Positions 24,819 through 33,143 of a stretch of DNA of 52,346 nucleotides are shown here, piece after piece. The translations under genes and the position numbers were made by a program. The stretch lies in NCBI GenBank assembly GCA_003134655.1, contig PLBY01000031.1, forward strand, positions 11,984 through 64,329, written 5' to 3'. Every line of letters begins with the position of its first letter. The stretch's first letter is position 1. The DNA comes from Acidobacteriaceae bacterium (GTDB lineage: Bacteria > Acidobacteriota > Terriglobia > Terriglobales > Acidobacteriaceae). The notes below the pieces were generated by a model. That model had not been told where the DNA came from. It worked only from the letters and a program-made list of their open reading frames with translations, and searched no databases.

Positions 24819-25282
24819 CATTTCGCGCTGAGAGCGCATTGGCGCTGCTTGCGATGGGTAGGCGGCAACGGCTCCGCGCCGTCGGCTCTAGGGGATGGGG
24901 CGAGATGATCGCCTTACGGACTAGTTCGAGGAACTTTACTGCGGCGGGACGGATGGAACTCTCTCGGGAGCTTTGCTGAGAATTAAGACCTGAAGGGAGT
25001 GATTGAGAGAAAAAAGCGGGGAGGGCGGGGGAAGGCTGAAAGCCCGCGCCAGTCGGGGCATTTCGAGTATGTCGCGAATGCACTGCTCACGCAACAGAAA
25101 ACGCCTTTCGACGCGTGCCTGCAACCCGCTTGGCACGGGATTTTCACTTTTCATGCAGGGGAATCGTACAAATCTTGCAAGTTCTGTCACCTGCTTTTAG
25201 ATGATGAAGCGAGGAGAGGTTATTTATCAGTAAACCCTCGCTAAATCGGAACGTCCGGCCCGGCTGCTACACTCCCTAAATC
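24819..25282. other. Gap upstream of pqqB without recognisable pqqA
   Basis: 464 bp. I read both strands for the E-x3-Y core of PqqA (GAR-N9-TAY and its complement) and found none. An 81-codon frame at 24999-25244 has a CxxC but no ribosome-binding site or family resemblance, so I do not call it. The rest holds no obvious palindromic repeat; a promoter for pqqBCDE is expected here but I cannot place it. Confidence 0.5.
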
Positions 25283-26212
25283 ATGCGTGTGAAGATCCTA
25301 GGGTCCGCTGCTGGCGGAGGATTCCCGCAGTGGAATTGCGCCTGCCCCAACTGCCGCGCGTTGCGTAACGGAATCTTCCACGGCAAGGCCCGCACGCAGG
25401 CGCAAGTTGCCGTTAGCGCCGATGGCGTCACGTGGTTTCTGCTTGGAGCTTCTCCTGATTTGCGCTCGCAAATCGAAGCCACTCCCGAACTTCATCCGCG
25501 CGAAGGTGTGCGCCAGTCGCCGATTGCCGGTGCGGTTCTCGCGAACGCCGACATCGATCATGTTCTGGGACTGCTGCTACTACGCGAGTTGCAGCCTCTG
25601 CACGCGTATGCGACCAATTCCATCCGGCGGATACTTACGGAAGACAATTCGATGTTCGGCATGCTGCAGCGCGTTCCGGGGCAGGTGACTTGGACGGGCC
25701 TCACGCCAGGAACGACCTTTCCATTGCTCAATGCGGCAAACGAAGATTCCGGCTTGAGATGCCGCGCGCTCTCGCTGGGCGCACACTTCCCGGCATTCGT
25801 TTCTGAGCGCAGGCAACCAGAACTCAAGTCCGGCGAAGCGTCGTTAGGACTGATCGTCGAGTCGCCCTCGGGCAAGCGCCTTGCATACATGCCTGCTGTG
25901 CCGCAGATCGACGATTCGCTGATGAAAGAACTTGAGTTCGCCGACGTGCTGCTGTTCGACGGGACGTTCTGGAGCAACGACGAGTTGATTCGGATTCAAG
26001 GCAGCGGACAAACTGCGCTGCAGATGGGACACGTTCCGGTCTCGGCCGCCGAGGGCAGCCTCAACAGGTTGGCGGGACTGCGCCGTCCACGTAAAATCTA
26101 TGTGCACATCAACAACACGAATCCCATGCTGAACGAGGCTGGCCCGGAATACCGGCAGGTGCGCGAGGCAGGATGGGAGATCGCGGAGGATGGATGTCAG
26201 TTCGACCTTTAG
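25283..26212 (+). CDS. pqqB: PqqB, metallo-beta-lactamase-fold PQQ biosynthesis protein
   Basis: 309 residues, the usual length. MRVKILGSAAGGGFPQWNCACPNC is the PqqB signature, with Cys residues of the structural zinc site (NCACPNC). NADIDHVLGLLLLRE carries the modified metal-binding motif, and GHVPVSAAEGSL and KIYVHINNTNPML the later His residues. PqqB is proposed to hydroxylate the PqqA-derived dipeptide intermediate. It is the first of four genes in the order B-C-D-E and overlaps pqqC by 19 bp. Confidence 0.97.
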   Translation: MRVKILGSAAGGGFPQWNCACPNCRALRNGIFHGKARTQAQVAVSADGVTWFLLGASPDLRSQIEATPELHPREGVRQSPIAGAVLANADIDHVLGLLLLRELQPLHAYATNSIRRILTEDNSMFGMLQRVPGQVTWTGLTPGTTFPLLNAANEDSGLRCRALSLGAHFPAFVSERRQPELKSGEASLGLIVESPSGKRLAYMPAVPQIDDSLMKELEFADVLLFDGTFWSNDELIRIQGSGQTALQMGHVPVSAAEGSLNRLAGLRRPRKIYVHINNTNPMLNEAGPEYRQVREAGWEIAEDGCQFDL

Positions 26213-26958
26213 ATGCAAGCGCGGCCGATGCAGGGCTGCTCTCGTTCGATGGTCTGCGGGCGCAACTGCGCGGAGTGGGCGAGGAGCGGTATCACCACCA
26301 GCACCCGTTCCACCTGATGATGCACGAAGGCCGCTTGAACCGCGGACAGCTCCAGGCCTGGGCGCTGAACCGCTACTATTACCAGAGCATCATCCCGATC
26401 AAAGATTCGATCATTTTGTCGCGCGGTCTTGATCCCGCGTTTCGGCGCGCCTGGCGGAAGCGCGTGGTCGATCATGATGGAGACGCTCACAGCGACGGAG
26501 GTATCAAGCGCTGGCTGAAACTTGCGGAAGCCACGGGGCTCGACGCCGAGCAGGTTCGCGCGGGAACTGGGACTCTTCCGGCGACCCGTTTCGCGGTGAA
26601 TGAGTATTTAAATATCGTGCGCAGCCGGAGTCTGCTGGAAGCGGTGGCTTCGTCGCTGACCGAGTTGTTCTCGCGCGACCTGATTTCGCTGCGCATGGAG
26701 AAGATGCGGCAGCATTATCCCTGGCTGTCGGGAGGGCTGGATTACTTTGAGGCGCGGCTGACGCAGGCTCCGGAAGACGCCAAGTTTGCCATCAACTACG
26801 TGTACGAGAATGCGAAGACGCGCGCCGAGCAGGAACTCGCGATCCAGGCGCTGCGCGACAAGTGCGACATTCTGTGGGCGCAGCTCGACGCGCTTTATTT
26901 TGCCTATGTGCAACCTGGTTGGCCGCCGCCGGGCGCGTTTCTGATCGAGGGAGCCTAA
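26194..26958 (+). CDS. pqqC: PqqC, pyrroloquinoline-quinone synthase
   Basis: 254 residues from ATG 26194, chosen because GGAGG lies just before it; an ATG at 26173 is less likely. PqqC is a cofactor-free oxidase that performs ring closure and eight-electron oxidation to PQQ. Visible: RYHHQHPFHLMMHEGRLNRGQL (conserved His/Arg active-site segment), LNRYYYQSIIPIKDSIILSR, RVVDHDGD and FEARLTQAPEDAKFAINYV. All the expected blocks are present. Confidence 0.97.
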   Translation: MSVRPLDASAADAGLLSFDGLRAQLRGVGEERYHHQHPFHLMMHEGRLNRGQLQAWALNRYYYQSIIPIKDSIILSRGLDPAFRRAWRKRVVDHDGDAHSDGGIKRWLKLAEATGLDAEQVRAGTGTLPATRFAVNEYLNIVRSRSLLEAVASSLTELFSRDLISLRMEKMRQHYPWLSGGLDYFEARLTQAPEDAKFAINYVYENAKTRAEQELAIQALRDKCDILWAQLDALYFAYVQPGWPPPGAFLIEGA

Positions 26959-26960
26959 GG

Positions 26961-27236
26961 ATGGCGCCGCCGTCAGACACAAGCCAGCCGCGGCTCGCCG
27001 CCGGATGCCGCTGGGGCGGGACGGAAGAGGATCGCGTGATCCTTTTTCCCGAAGGCGCCATCAAACTGCAGGGTACCGGACGGCAAATCCTGGAGCGGTG
27101 CGACGGCCAGCGCACGTTCGGCGAGATTATTTCCGGCTTGCAGAAGGAGTTCGGCATGACCGACCCTGAGAAGATTCGCGCCGACATCGGCATGTTTCTG
27201 GAGCAGTTGCAGCGCAAGCGGATCGTGGACTATTAA
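26961..27236 (+). CDS. pqqD: PqqD, peptide chaperone for PQQ biosynthesis
   Basis: 91 residues from ATG 26961, two bases after the pqqC stop, behind AAGG. PqqD is the prototype RiPP recognition element that binds PqqA and presents it to PqqE. Visible: CRWGGTEEDRVILFPEGAIKLQ and the helix-rich RTFGEIISGLQKEF. Length and sequence are typical. Confidence 0.93.
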   Translation: MAPPSDTSQPRLAAGCRWGGTEEDRVILFPEGAIKLQGTGRQILERCDGQRTFGEIISGLQKEFGMTDPEKIRADIGMFLEQLQRKRIVDY

Positions 27237-27252
27237 GACGATTTAGTGCCCA

Positions 27253-28386
27253 ATGCTTTCGAACCCTCTCGCTCTCATCGCCGAAGTGACGCACCGCTGC
27301 CCGCTGCACTGCGTCTATTGCTCCAACCCTCTGGAATTGGCCGGCACGAAAGCAGAGCTCTCCACCGAAGAATGGACGAGCATCTTCCAGCAGTGTGGCA
27401 AGCTCGGCATGCTGCACGCGCACTTTACGGGTGGCGAACCGCTGGCTCGCACCGATCTGACTGAACTGATCGCTGCGGCACGGGGTGCGGGACTCTATAC
27501 CAACCTCATCACGTCGGGCCTTGGGCTCAGCGAACAGCGTTTGCAGGCACTCGTCGACGCCGGACTCGACCACATCCAGATCAGTTTTCAGGACTCGCGG
27601 GAAGAAGCCGCGAATTGGATCGCCGGCGCGAAGGCGCATGCGCACAAGATTGAACTGTCACGGGCGATTCGAGGACACAAGATCGCGTTCACCGTGAATC
27701 TGGTCGTACACCGGCAGAACCTCGACCATTTGGAAGAGATGATTGCGTTTATCGAGCAACTGAATCCCGAGCGCGTCGAAATTGCGCATACGCAATACTA
27801 CGGATGGGCGCTGGCCAACCGCGCGGCGCTGATGCCGACGCACGCGCAGTTGGAGAAGGCGGTCGCGATCGTCGCTGAGGCCGAGAAGCGGCTCGCTGGG
27901 CGGATCCGCATCGATTCCGTGGTGCCAGATTATTACGCGAAGTATCCCAAGGCCTGCATGGGAGGATGGGGACAAAGATTGATGCTGATCAATCCGGCAG
28001 GCAAGGTGCTGCCTTGTCATGCGGCCGAAGTGCTGCCGGAATTGACGTTTGAGAATGTGCGCGACAAGACGCTGGCGTGGATCTGGCAGGAATCGCCGTC
28101 GTTCCAGCGGTTTCGTGGCGAAGGCTGGATGCCGGAGCCCTGTCGTAGTTGCGATCGCCGCAGCGAAGATTTCGGAGGCTGCCGCTGCCAGGCTTTCCTG
28201 CTGGCGGGCGATGCAACAGTGACCGATCCGGCATGCTCGCTGGCGCCGTCGCATGGCATCGTCGAAGCGGCCGTGCGCGAGGCGAATTCTGGGGCGGAGG
28301 TCGCTCGGCCTACGTCGGCATCGTCGTTCGTGCAGTTGCAGAAGCAAACGACGGATTTGTGGAGTTACCGCACGAATCCCGAGTGA
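27253..28386 (+). CDS. pqqE: PqqE, radical SAM PQQ biosynthesis enzyme
   Basis: 377 residues. The radical SAM cluster motif is CPLHCVYC (Cys-x3-Cys-x2-Cys) near residue 15; GGEPLARTDL is the SAM-binding GGE motif. The C-terminal SPASM-like region has several Cys (HAAEVLPE after LPC, EPCRSCDRRSEDFGGCRCQ, DPACSLAP) for auxiliary Fe-S clusters. PqqE crosslinks the Glu and Tyr side chains of PqqA. It ends the pqqBCDE operon; a hairpin-rich repeat follows. Confidence 0.97.
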   Translation: MLSNPLALIAEVTHRCPLHCVYCSNPLELAGTKAELSTEEWTSIFQQCGKLGMLHAHFTGGEPLARTDLTELIAAARGAGLYTNLITSGLGLSEQRLQALVDAGLDHIQISFQDSREEAANWIAGAKAHAHKIELSRAIRGHKIAFTVNLVVHRQNLDHLEEMIAFIEQLNPERVEIAHTQYYGWALANRAALMPTHAQLEKAVAIVAEAEKRLAGRIRIDSVVPDYYAKYPKACMGGWGQRLMLINPAGKVLPCHAAEVLPELTFENVRDKTLAWIWQESPSFQRFRGEGWMPEPCRSCDRRSEDFGGCRCQAFLLAGDATVTDPACSLAPSHGIVEAAVREANSGAEVARPTSASSFVQLQKQTTDLWSYRTNPE

Positions 28387-28500
28387 GCGGGCCCAGGGGC
28401 TGAACAGTTCGGTCCGGGCCACCTCAGGGGCTAAAGCCCTATCAGAAAGGAAACGCTTTATCGCAGCGCTCAAAGCGCTGCGCCACCCAAAAGCAATTTT
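28387..28500. repeat. Hairpin-rich repeat region after pqqE
   Basis: Contains GGGGCT-aa-AGCCC (about 28426-28438) and a perfect 8-bp hairpin GCAGCGCT-caa-AGCGCTGC (28463-28481). At 28568-28590, outside this element but in the same gap, TCCGCAACCTCTGAAGTCGTG resembles 15335-15359. The hairpins may also terminate the pqq transcript, although no U-rich tail follows. Confidence 0.5.
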
Positions 28501-28622
28501 TCAGCACTCTGTGAAGCCCCACATCATTGATGCATGGCTTCCGCGGTTGTGCACGCGTTAGTAGGTTTCCGCAACCTCTGAAGTCGTGCCGTGCCCTTCC
28601 CTGCTATCCGCTGTACAGATCG

Positions 28623-29435
28623 TCACCAGCGCACGCCCACGGTAATTGGGCGCAAGTCGGTGGTGATTCCACTGCGTTTGCCGTGGAGATAGCGGAACTC
28701 GGCGTAGATCGCCATATTCGTGCTTATCTTGCGGGTGATGCCGCCGCCGAAGTTTTCGCCGAATTGGTTCAGGCTGGAGTTGAGAAACCTTCCACTCAGA
28801 GGCAGGTTGTTGTTCGTGCACGGTCCCCACCAAAGGAAAAAGGCGTTGCAGGCTGATCCTGGAAGAGCGGTCGAAGAACTGAGTTTGCCGGAGCGATGAA
28901 AGAAGGAACCGCCACCCAGAATGTAGCCGCCCCACACCTTGGTCACGGGAATATTGATGATGGGATCGAGGTGAAGCGAGTAGACGTGACTGGTCGCCGA
29001 CGGCGCTTGCGCACTTTGCAGGGCCGAAGTGCGCAGAGGCAGGTTGTCAAACTGGAAATCGAGGCGGAGTCCGAAGTACTTGCCGTAGTTGCGGGCGACG
29101 CCGGCGGCTGCGATCCCGCCCCCGCCGCGCACAAATTTCGCAGTCGTGCCGTTGGTGAGACTCGCTCCGCCGCCTACATTGAACACCCAGTTCTTGTAGT
29201 CTTTGACCTTCGGCTTGCGCCCTGGGATTTCTTCGGTAGAGGCTTCCTGAGTGCCCGCCTGCGGGTTCTCAGGCTGCGGTTGGGCCGAGGGCTGCTGGGC
29301 AGGTGGTTGCTGCGCCGCAGGCTGCTGGGCCGGGGTTTGTTGGGCATGGACGGATGTGGCTCCCGCCAGAATCGTCGCCAAAATCAATGTCAGAACGATT
29401 CTGCACAAGGGAACCGTCGCGAACTTTTGAATCAT
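28623..29435 (-). CDS. Secreted outer-membrane beta-barrel-like protein
   Basis: 270 residues. A signal peptide (~1-31, ending SVHAQ) is followed by a low-complexity Gln/Pro/Ala linker (~32-65, repeated AQQPAAQQPP units). The C-terminal ~200 residues alternate polar and hydrophobic positions with Gly (WVFNVGGGASLTNGTTAKFV, MAIYAEFRYLHGKRSG) and end in PITVGVRW, like the closing strand of an OmpA/OprF-type eight-stranded barrel. The barrel assignment rests on this pattern only. It is convergent with pqqE and monocistronic. Confidence 0.7.
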   Translation of the reverse strand: MIQKFATVPLCRIVLTLILATILAGATSVHAQQTPAQQPAAQQPPAQQPSAQPQPENPQAGTQEASTEEIPGRKPKVKDYKNWVFNVGGGASLTNGTTAKFVRGGGGIAAAGVARNYGKYFGLRLDFQFDNLPLRTSALQSAQAPSATSHVYSLHLDPIINIPVTKVWGGYILGGGSFFHRSGKLSSSTALPGSACNAFFLWWGPCTNNNLPLSGRFLNSSLNQFGENFGGGITRKISTNMAIYAEFRYLHGKRSGITTDLRPITVGVRW

Positions 29436-29508
29436 TCATTCTCCTCCCGCTGCCGGGCGTGGTTGCGGACGACCTAGCGCTCGGGCCCTATACGTCGGCC
29501 GCATACCT

Positions 29509-29601
29509 CGTCAAAGAGAGGCGCTTCTGAAAGATCGGCCCGCGATGCTCCCGCCGGGATAGCACTCGCAGCAGGCAGGCACCATGATACCAACTTTGAT
29601 G
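29509..29601 (+). ncRNA. Possible structured leader of homoserine dehydrogenase
   Basis: CGTCAAAG (29509-29516) can pair with CTTTGATG (29594-29601) as an outer 8-bp stem with one G-T pair. The ~77 nt between contain a hairpin (TGCT..CCCG..GGG..AGCA around 29546-29564). The position, about 100 bp upstream of an amino-acid biosynthesis gene, suggests a regulatory leader. It does not match the SAM-I, TPP, glycine or other consensus I know, so it is only a candidate. Confidence 0.25.
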
Positions 29602-29703
29602 CGGATTCCGCTTCCGCAGCAGCCCGGGGCTGCGCTTTGCAGTTTCCGAGAAGCGAAGTCGCACGTATGATAAGGAATCCCATTTTTCTGAACGAGAGAA
29701 TCC

Positions 29704-31017
29704 TTGCCCAAGCGGACTTCAAAACCGGCGGCGAAAGCGGCTACTTCCAAGGGCCAGAACTCCGCGTGCCGCGTAGCCCTGATCGGCTTTGGGACGGTGG
29801 GCCGCGCGGTGGCAAAGATCCTGTGCGAGAGCGGCGACGGCTCTCTGCGGCTCACTCACATCTGCAATCGCAATGTGGAGAGAAAGAAGCAGCCTTGGGT
29901 GCCGAGCGACGTTATCTGGACCGACGACGTGCAGGCGGTCCTGAACTCGGATGTGCAGATCGTGATCGAACTGATCGGCGGGCTTAATCCTGCCGAGCAG
30001 ATTGTGCGGAGCGCACTTGGGTCGGGGAAGTCGGTGGTCACGGCGAATAAGCAGCTAATTGCGCGGCACGGCCCCGATCTTCTGCAACTGGCGAGCAGTA
30101 AGGGATGTCAGATCGAGTTCGGCGCCTCGGTGGCGGGTGGAGTTCCGGTTCTTCCCTCGCTCCGAACGGGATTGTGCGGCGACAAGTTGCACGGCATCGC
30201 GGGGATTCTGAACGGTACATGCAACTACATACTGAGCCGGATCGAGAACGCGAGGATTCCCTTCAGCGAGGCGCTGGAAGAAGCGCAGGCTCGCGGGTAC
30301 GCGGAAGCCGATGCGTCGGAGGATCTGGATGGTGGAGACGCTCGCGCCAAACTGGCCATTCTGGCTCTGGCGGGACTGCACTCACGGGTAGCGCCGGAAT
30401 CGATCCGAGCGAGGACCATTCGGGCGATCGACGCGGTCGACTTCGATTACGCAGCGGAACTGGGCTGCACGATTCGCCAGATTTCGCGGGCCGATTTAAG
30501 AGCGGATACTTTGTTCGCGGATGTTGGACCGTGCCTGGTTCCAACCGATTCGCCTTTCGGACGCGTGCAGAGGAACCTGAATCTGGTGCTCACTTCCGGC
30601 CAGTACGGCGGAGATATAGCGTTCTTAGGGGCAGGCGCGGGCGGCGATCCTACGGCGGTAGCTGTCGTCTCTGACTTGATGTTTGTGGCCCAGAGCCTGT
30701 CTGCAGGTGGGGCCAAACGGAGTGCTGCCAGCAACGTCTCAACACCTGCGATTAGCAATGATTTCGAGACGCCCTGGTACTTGCGGTTTTTCGTGCGCGA
30801 TCAGCCGGGGATTGTGGCGCGGCTCGCGCAGATTCTGGCTGCGCACCGCCTGAACATTGATTCCCTGCTGCAGAAGCCGGGCTTTGAGAAGAGTTCCCTG
30901 CCGTTTGTGATTACGCTGGAGCCCTGCCGGGATGCGCTGCTGCATCCGGCGCTGGAAGAGATGGCGGGGCTGGAGTTCGCGATCCGGCCGTGCTTGTGCC
31001 TGCCGATCCTGCTGTAG
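29704..31017 (+). CDS. hom: Homoserine dehydrogenase with ACT domain
   Basis: 437 residues from TTG 29704. It reduces aspartate semialdehyde to homoserine for threonine and methionine. Visible: NAD(P)-binding GFGTVGRAVAKILCE, VTANKQLIARHG, the catalytic-domain GILNGTCNYILSRI and YAEADASEDLDGGDARAKLAIL with the conserved Glu/Asp/Lys, and GAGAGGDPTAVAVVSDL. The C-terminal ACT-like domain (YLRFFVRDQPGIVARLAQIL) should give threonine feedback control. The Lys/Ala-rich first ~20 residues make the exact start uncertain. Confidence 0.95.
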   Translation: MPKRTSKPAAKAATSKGQNSACRVALIGFGTVGRAVAKILCESGDGSLRLTHICNRNVERKKQPWVPSDVIWTDDVQAVLNSDVQIVIELIGGLNPAEQIVRSALGSGKSVVTANKQLIARHGPDLLQLASSKGCQIEFGASVAGGVPVLPSLRTGLCGDKLHGIAGILNGTCNYILSRIENARIPFSEALEEAQARGYAEADASEDLDGGDARAKLAILALAGLHSRVAPESIRARTIRAIDAVDFDYAAELGCTIRQISRADLRADTLFADVGPCLVPTDSPFGRVQRNLNLVLTSGQYGGDIAFLGAGAGGDPTAVAVVSDLMFVAQSLSAGGAKRSAASNVSTPAISNDFETPWYLRFFVRDQPGIVARLAQILAAHRLNIDSLLQKPGFEKSSLPFVITLEPCRDALLHPALEEMAGLEFAIRPCLCLPILL

Positions 31018-31041
31018 GTGATGTTGTGAGGGAAACAAACA

Positions 31042-31084
31042 GCGCCGGTCGTTGCCCTACATCTGCGCTGCAACGATCCGGCGC
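31042..31084 (-). terminator. Hairpin terminator for the 55-residue gene
   Basis: GCGCCGGTCGTTGC (31042-31055) pairs with GCAACGATCCGGCGC (31070-31084) with a single bulged base; the loop is 14 nt. Read on the minus strand it is followed by TGTTTGTTTCCC. It lies between the convergent hom and small-protein genes and may work in both directions, though only the minus side has the T-rich tail. Confidence 0.65.
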
Positions 31085-31093
31085 CTGCCGAGA

Positions 31094-31261
31094 CTAATTC
31101 CAGAATGGATTCTTGAGACCCGCCGGCGCGAGAGCGCTGTCGGTTTTCGCTTCCGTGCCTGATTCGTCCGAGATTTTCTCGTCGATGAAGCGGGACGGCG
31201 GCGGCGCGCTGAATTCGTCTTTCTTGCCGGGCGTTGGATTATAAGGATATTCAGATTTCAT
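31094..31261 (-). CDS. 55-residue protein of unknown function
   Basis: Starts at ATG 31261, ten bases after an ideal AAGGAGG; the frame is open further upstream but without a ribosome-binding site. The peptide (MKSEYPYNPTPGKKDEFSAP, ... ALAPAGLKNPFWN) is hydrophilic, Pro-rich and probably disordered, ending in an aromatic NPFWN. It is flanked by its own terminator (31042-31084) and by the GNAT terminator (31302-31319), so it is probably a separate gene. I do not recognise it. Confidence 0.65.
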   Translation of the reverse strand: MKSEYPYNPTPGKKDEFSAPPPSRFIDEKISDESGTEAKTDSALAPAGLKNPFWN

Positions 31262-31301
31262 TGGGGAGCGACCTCCTTGTTTATGATCTAGGTTCATTAA
31301 A

Positions 31302-31319
31302 CACCCCGGAGGAGGGGTG
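31302..31319 (-). terminator. Possible terminator of the GNAT gene
   Basis: CACCCC-ggagga-GGGGTG forms a 6-bp GC stem, followed on the minus strand by TTTAATG. It lies 60 bp beyond the GNAT stop at 31380 and just before the 55-residue gene. Confidence 0.5.
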
Positions 31320-31379
31320 GGAGCAGCGAAAGTTTGGATGGCTCGCATCGAAAAAGCCGGGGCCGAATGCTTTGGGGCG

Positions 31380-31919
31380 TCACGGCTGAAAGCGCGGCGA
31401 CGCTGGCAATGGCGCGTAGAGCTCCCGCGAGATGGCATAGAGCTTGTCCTGCGACGAGCCTCCGGCGGACGGGGCTACCATTCGCTCGAATTTCAAACCT
31501 GCCTTTTGCATTACGCGTTCCGAACCCAGGTTCTCGAGAGGGCATCGGCCCTGGATCCGAGTCAGCTTGAGATCGCCAAATCCGAATTTCAACGCTGCCT
31601 GTAAGGCCTCAGTGGCCAGCCCGGCGCCGCGGTATCGGGGGGCAACGTAATAGTTGATTTCTCGGCAGTATTCGAACGTTTCCGGGGCGCGATCGTACCC
31701 GATCCGGCAGAAGCCGCAGTTGCCGACGAGCGCTCCGCTGGCTTTGAGCAGCATCGCCCAGGGGCCCATTCCCCATTCCCGATAGGATCGGAAGCAAAAT
31801 TCAAGAAATTGATCGGCATGAAGCGTCTCTTCCCAACCGACCACGTCGGGGAGATCAGCCGGCCGAAATTCACGCAAATGCAAGCGCGCGGTCTCAAGAT
31901 CGGTCATCTTCAGCAGCAT
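31380..31919 (-). CDS. GNAT family N-acetyltransferase (RimJ/RimL-like)
   Basis: 179 residues. LETARLHLREFRPADLPDV is the typical RimJ/RimL-like start; ALVGNCGFCRIGYD is the central strand, and YYVAPRYRGAGLATEALQAAL is the acetyl-CoA pyrophosphate loop (R-x2-G-x-G/A type). NLGSERVMQKAGLKFER completes motif B. It transfers acetyl from acetyl-CoA to an amine of unknown identity. MTDLETARL (residue 6) may be the true start. Confidence 0.9.
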   Translation of the reverse strand: MLLKMTDLETARLHLREFRPADLPDVVGWEETLHADQFLEFCFRSYREWGMGPWAMLLKASGALVGNCGFCRIGYDRAPETFEYCREINYYVAPRYRGAGLATEALQAALKFGFGDLKLTRIQGRCPLENLGSERVMQKAGLKFERMVAPSAGGSSQDKLYAISRELYAPLPASPRFQP

Positions 31920-32035
31920 GGATTGGACTCGTGAACGCGCAGAACCGGGCCCGACGGCTTGGAGTTATCATACTCAACGGGTTTCGGCCCGGGAACATTA
32001 CAGACTGGGACATCGCTAGTTCATAGAAAGGCCTT

Positions 32036-33019
32036 ATGAAATACCGCAAGCTTGGCCGTACCGGATTCGAAGTGAGCGACATTGCCCACGGGTTGTGGGG
32101 AATGAGCGGGTGGAGCGGCTCGGACGATAAAGAGTCACTGGCCGCGATGCAGTTGGGCGTGGATGAGGGCTGCAACTTCTTCGATACCGCTTGGGCGTAC
32201 GGCGAGGGCAAGAGCGACGGGTTGCTGGGCGAGATCATGGCGCGCAATATAACGCGCAACCCAGGGAAGAGGCTCTATGCGGCTTCGAAGATTCCTCCGG
32301 CGAATGATCGTTGGCCGGCGCTTCCCGAATACAAGTACAGCGATGTTTTTTCGGCGGAGCACGTTTTCAAGTATGCCGACCTGATCCGCAAGCAGCTGCG
32401 GGTGGATACGATCGATCTGTTGCAGTTTCACGTGTGGGACGATTCGTGGAGCGGGGAGAGTGCGTTCCGCTCCACCGTCGAGAAACTGAAGCGCGACAAG
32501 TGGATTCGATATTTCGGGCTGAGCATTAATCGCTGGCAGCCGGAGAACGGGATCAAGGCTCTGCAGACGGGACTGGTGGACGCGGTGCAGGTGATCTACA
32601 ACGTCTTCGACCAGGCGCCGGAAGATGAGCTGTTCCCGGTTTGCCAGGAACTGAATGTGGGCGTGATTGCCCGCGTGCCGCTGGATGAAGGCAGCCTCGG
32701 CGGAAAGATGACGCTGCAAACCACTTTTCCAAAAGGTGATTGGCGCGCGGGATATTTCGGTCCAGAGAATCTGGCGAAGACAATCAAGCGGGTCGACAAG
32801 CTGAAGGAAATTCTTCCTGCCGGAATGACACTGCCGGAGATGGCCCTGCGCTTTATCCTGTCGCATCCGGCGGTGAGCACGACGATTGCCGGCATGCGCA
32901 AGCCGGAGCATGTGCGGCAGAACGTTGCTACGAGTGACGCCGGGCCTCTTGATAAGAGCCTGCTTGCGGAACTGAAGAAGCACCGGTGGGACCGGACGCC
33001 GCAGCGGTGGTCGGATTAA
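32036..33019 (+). CDS. Aldo/keto reductase
   Basis: 327 residues with the AKR TIM-barrel pattern: MKYRKLGRTGFEVSDIAHGLW, then the tetrad Asp and Tyr in NFFDTAWAYGEGKSDGLLGE, Lys in YAASKIPP and His in DLLQFHVWDDSW. FGLSINRWQP, IARVPLDEGSLGGKM and STTIAGMRKPEHVRQN give the NADPH phosphate and adenine site. The catalytic set is complete; the substrate is unknown. It stands alone with AGGCC-type leader before ATG 32036. Confidence 0.93.
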   Translation: MKYRKLGRTGFEVSDIAHGLWGMSGWSGSDDKESLAAMQLGVDEGCNFFDTAWAYGEGKSDGLLGEIMARNITRNPGKRLYAASKIPPANDRWPALPEYKYSDVFSAEHVFKYADLIRKQLRVDTIDLLQFHVWDDSWSGESAFRSTVEKLKRDKWIRYFGLSINRWQPENGIKALQTGLVDAVQVIYNVFDQAPEDELFPVCQELNVGVIARVPLDEGSLGGKMTLQTTFPKGDWRAGYFGPENLAKTIKRVDKLKEILPAGMTLPEMALRFILSHPAVSTTIAGMRKPEHVRQNVATSDAGPLDKSLLAELKKHRWDRTPQRWSD

Positions 33020-33143
33020 GCAGCGATTGTCACGAGAGATCCTCAAAACAGTGCGCAGGTTTTTGCATTGGCGACATTCCTACGACTGCTGGTAGTAGGG
33101 CGCTCGCTCAAGATACTCTCCCTGTCTAGCCCGCGTTAGTCCC

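Noticed and set aside
25201..25236. Ten-residue peptide MMKRGEVIYQ just upstream of pqqB as a PqqA core
   Set aside because: Glu and Tyr are spaced E-x2-Y, not E-x3-Y, and the peptide is too short for a PqqA precursor.
24999..25244. 81-codon frame before pqqB as a possible PqqA or small gene
   Set aside because: No E-x3-Y, no ribosome-binding site and no family resemblance.
29509..29601. SAM-I riboswitch before hom
   Set aside because: An AGAGGCG start and a GGCCCG segment resemble parts of SAM-I, but the GGCAACC and AAGGTGC blocks are absent; kept only as an unnamed structured leader.
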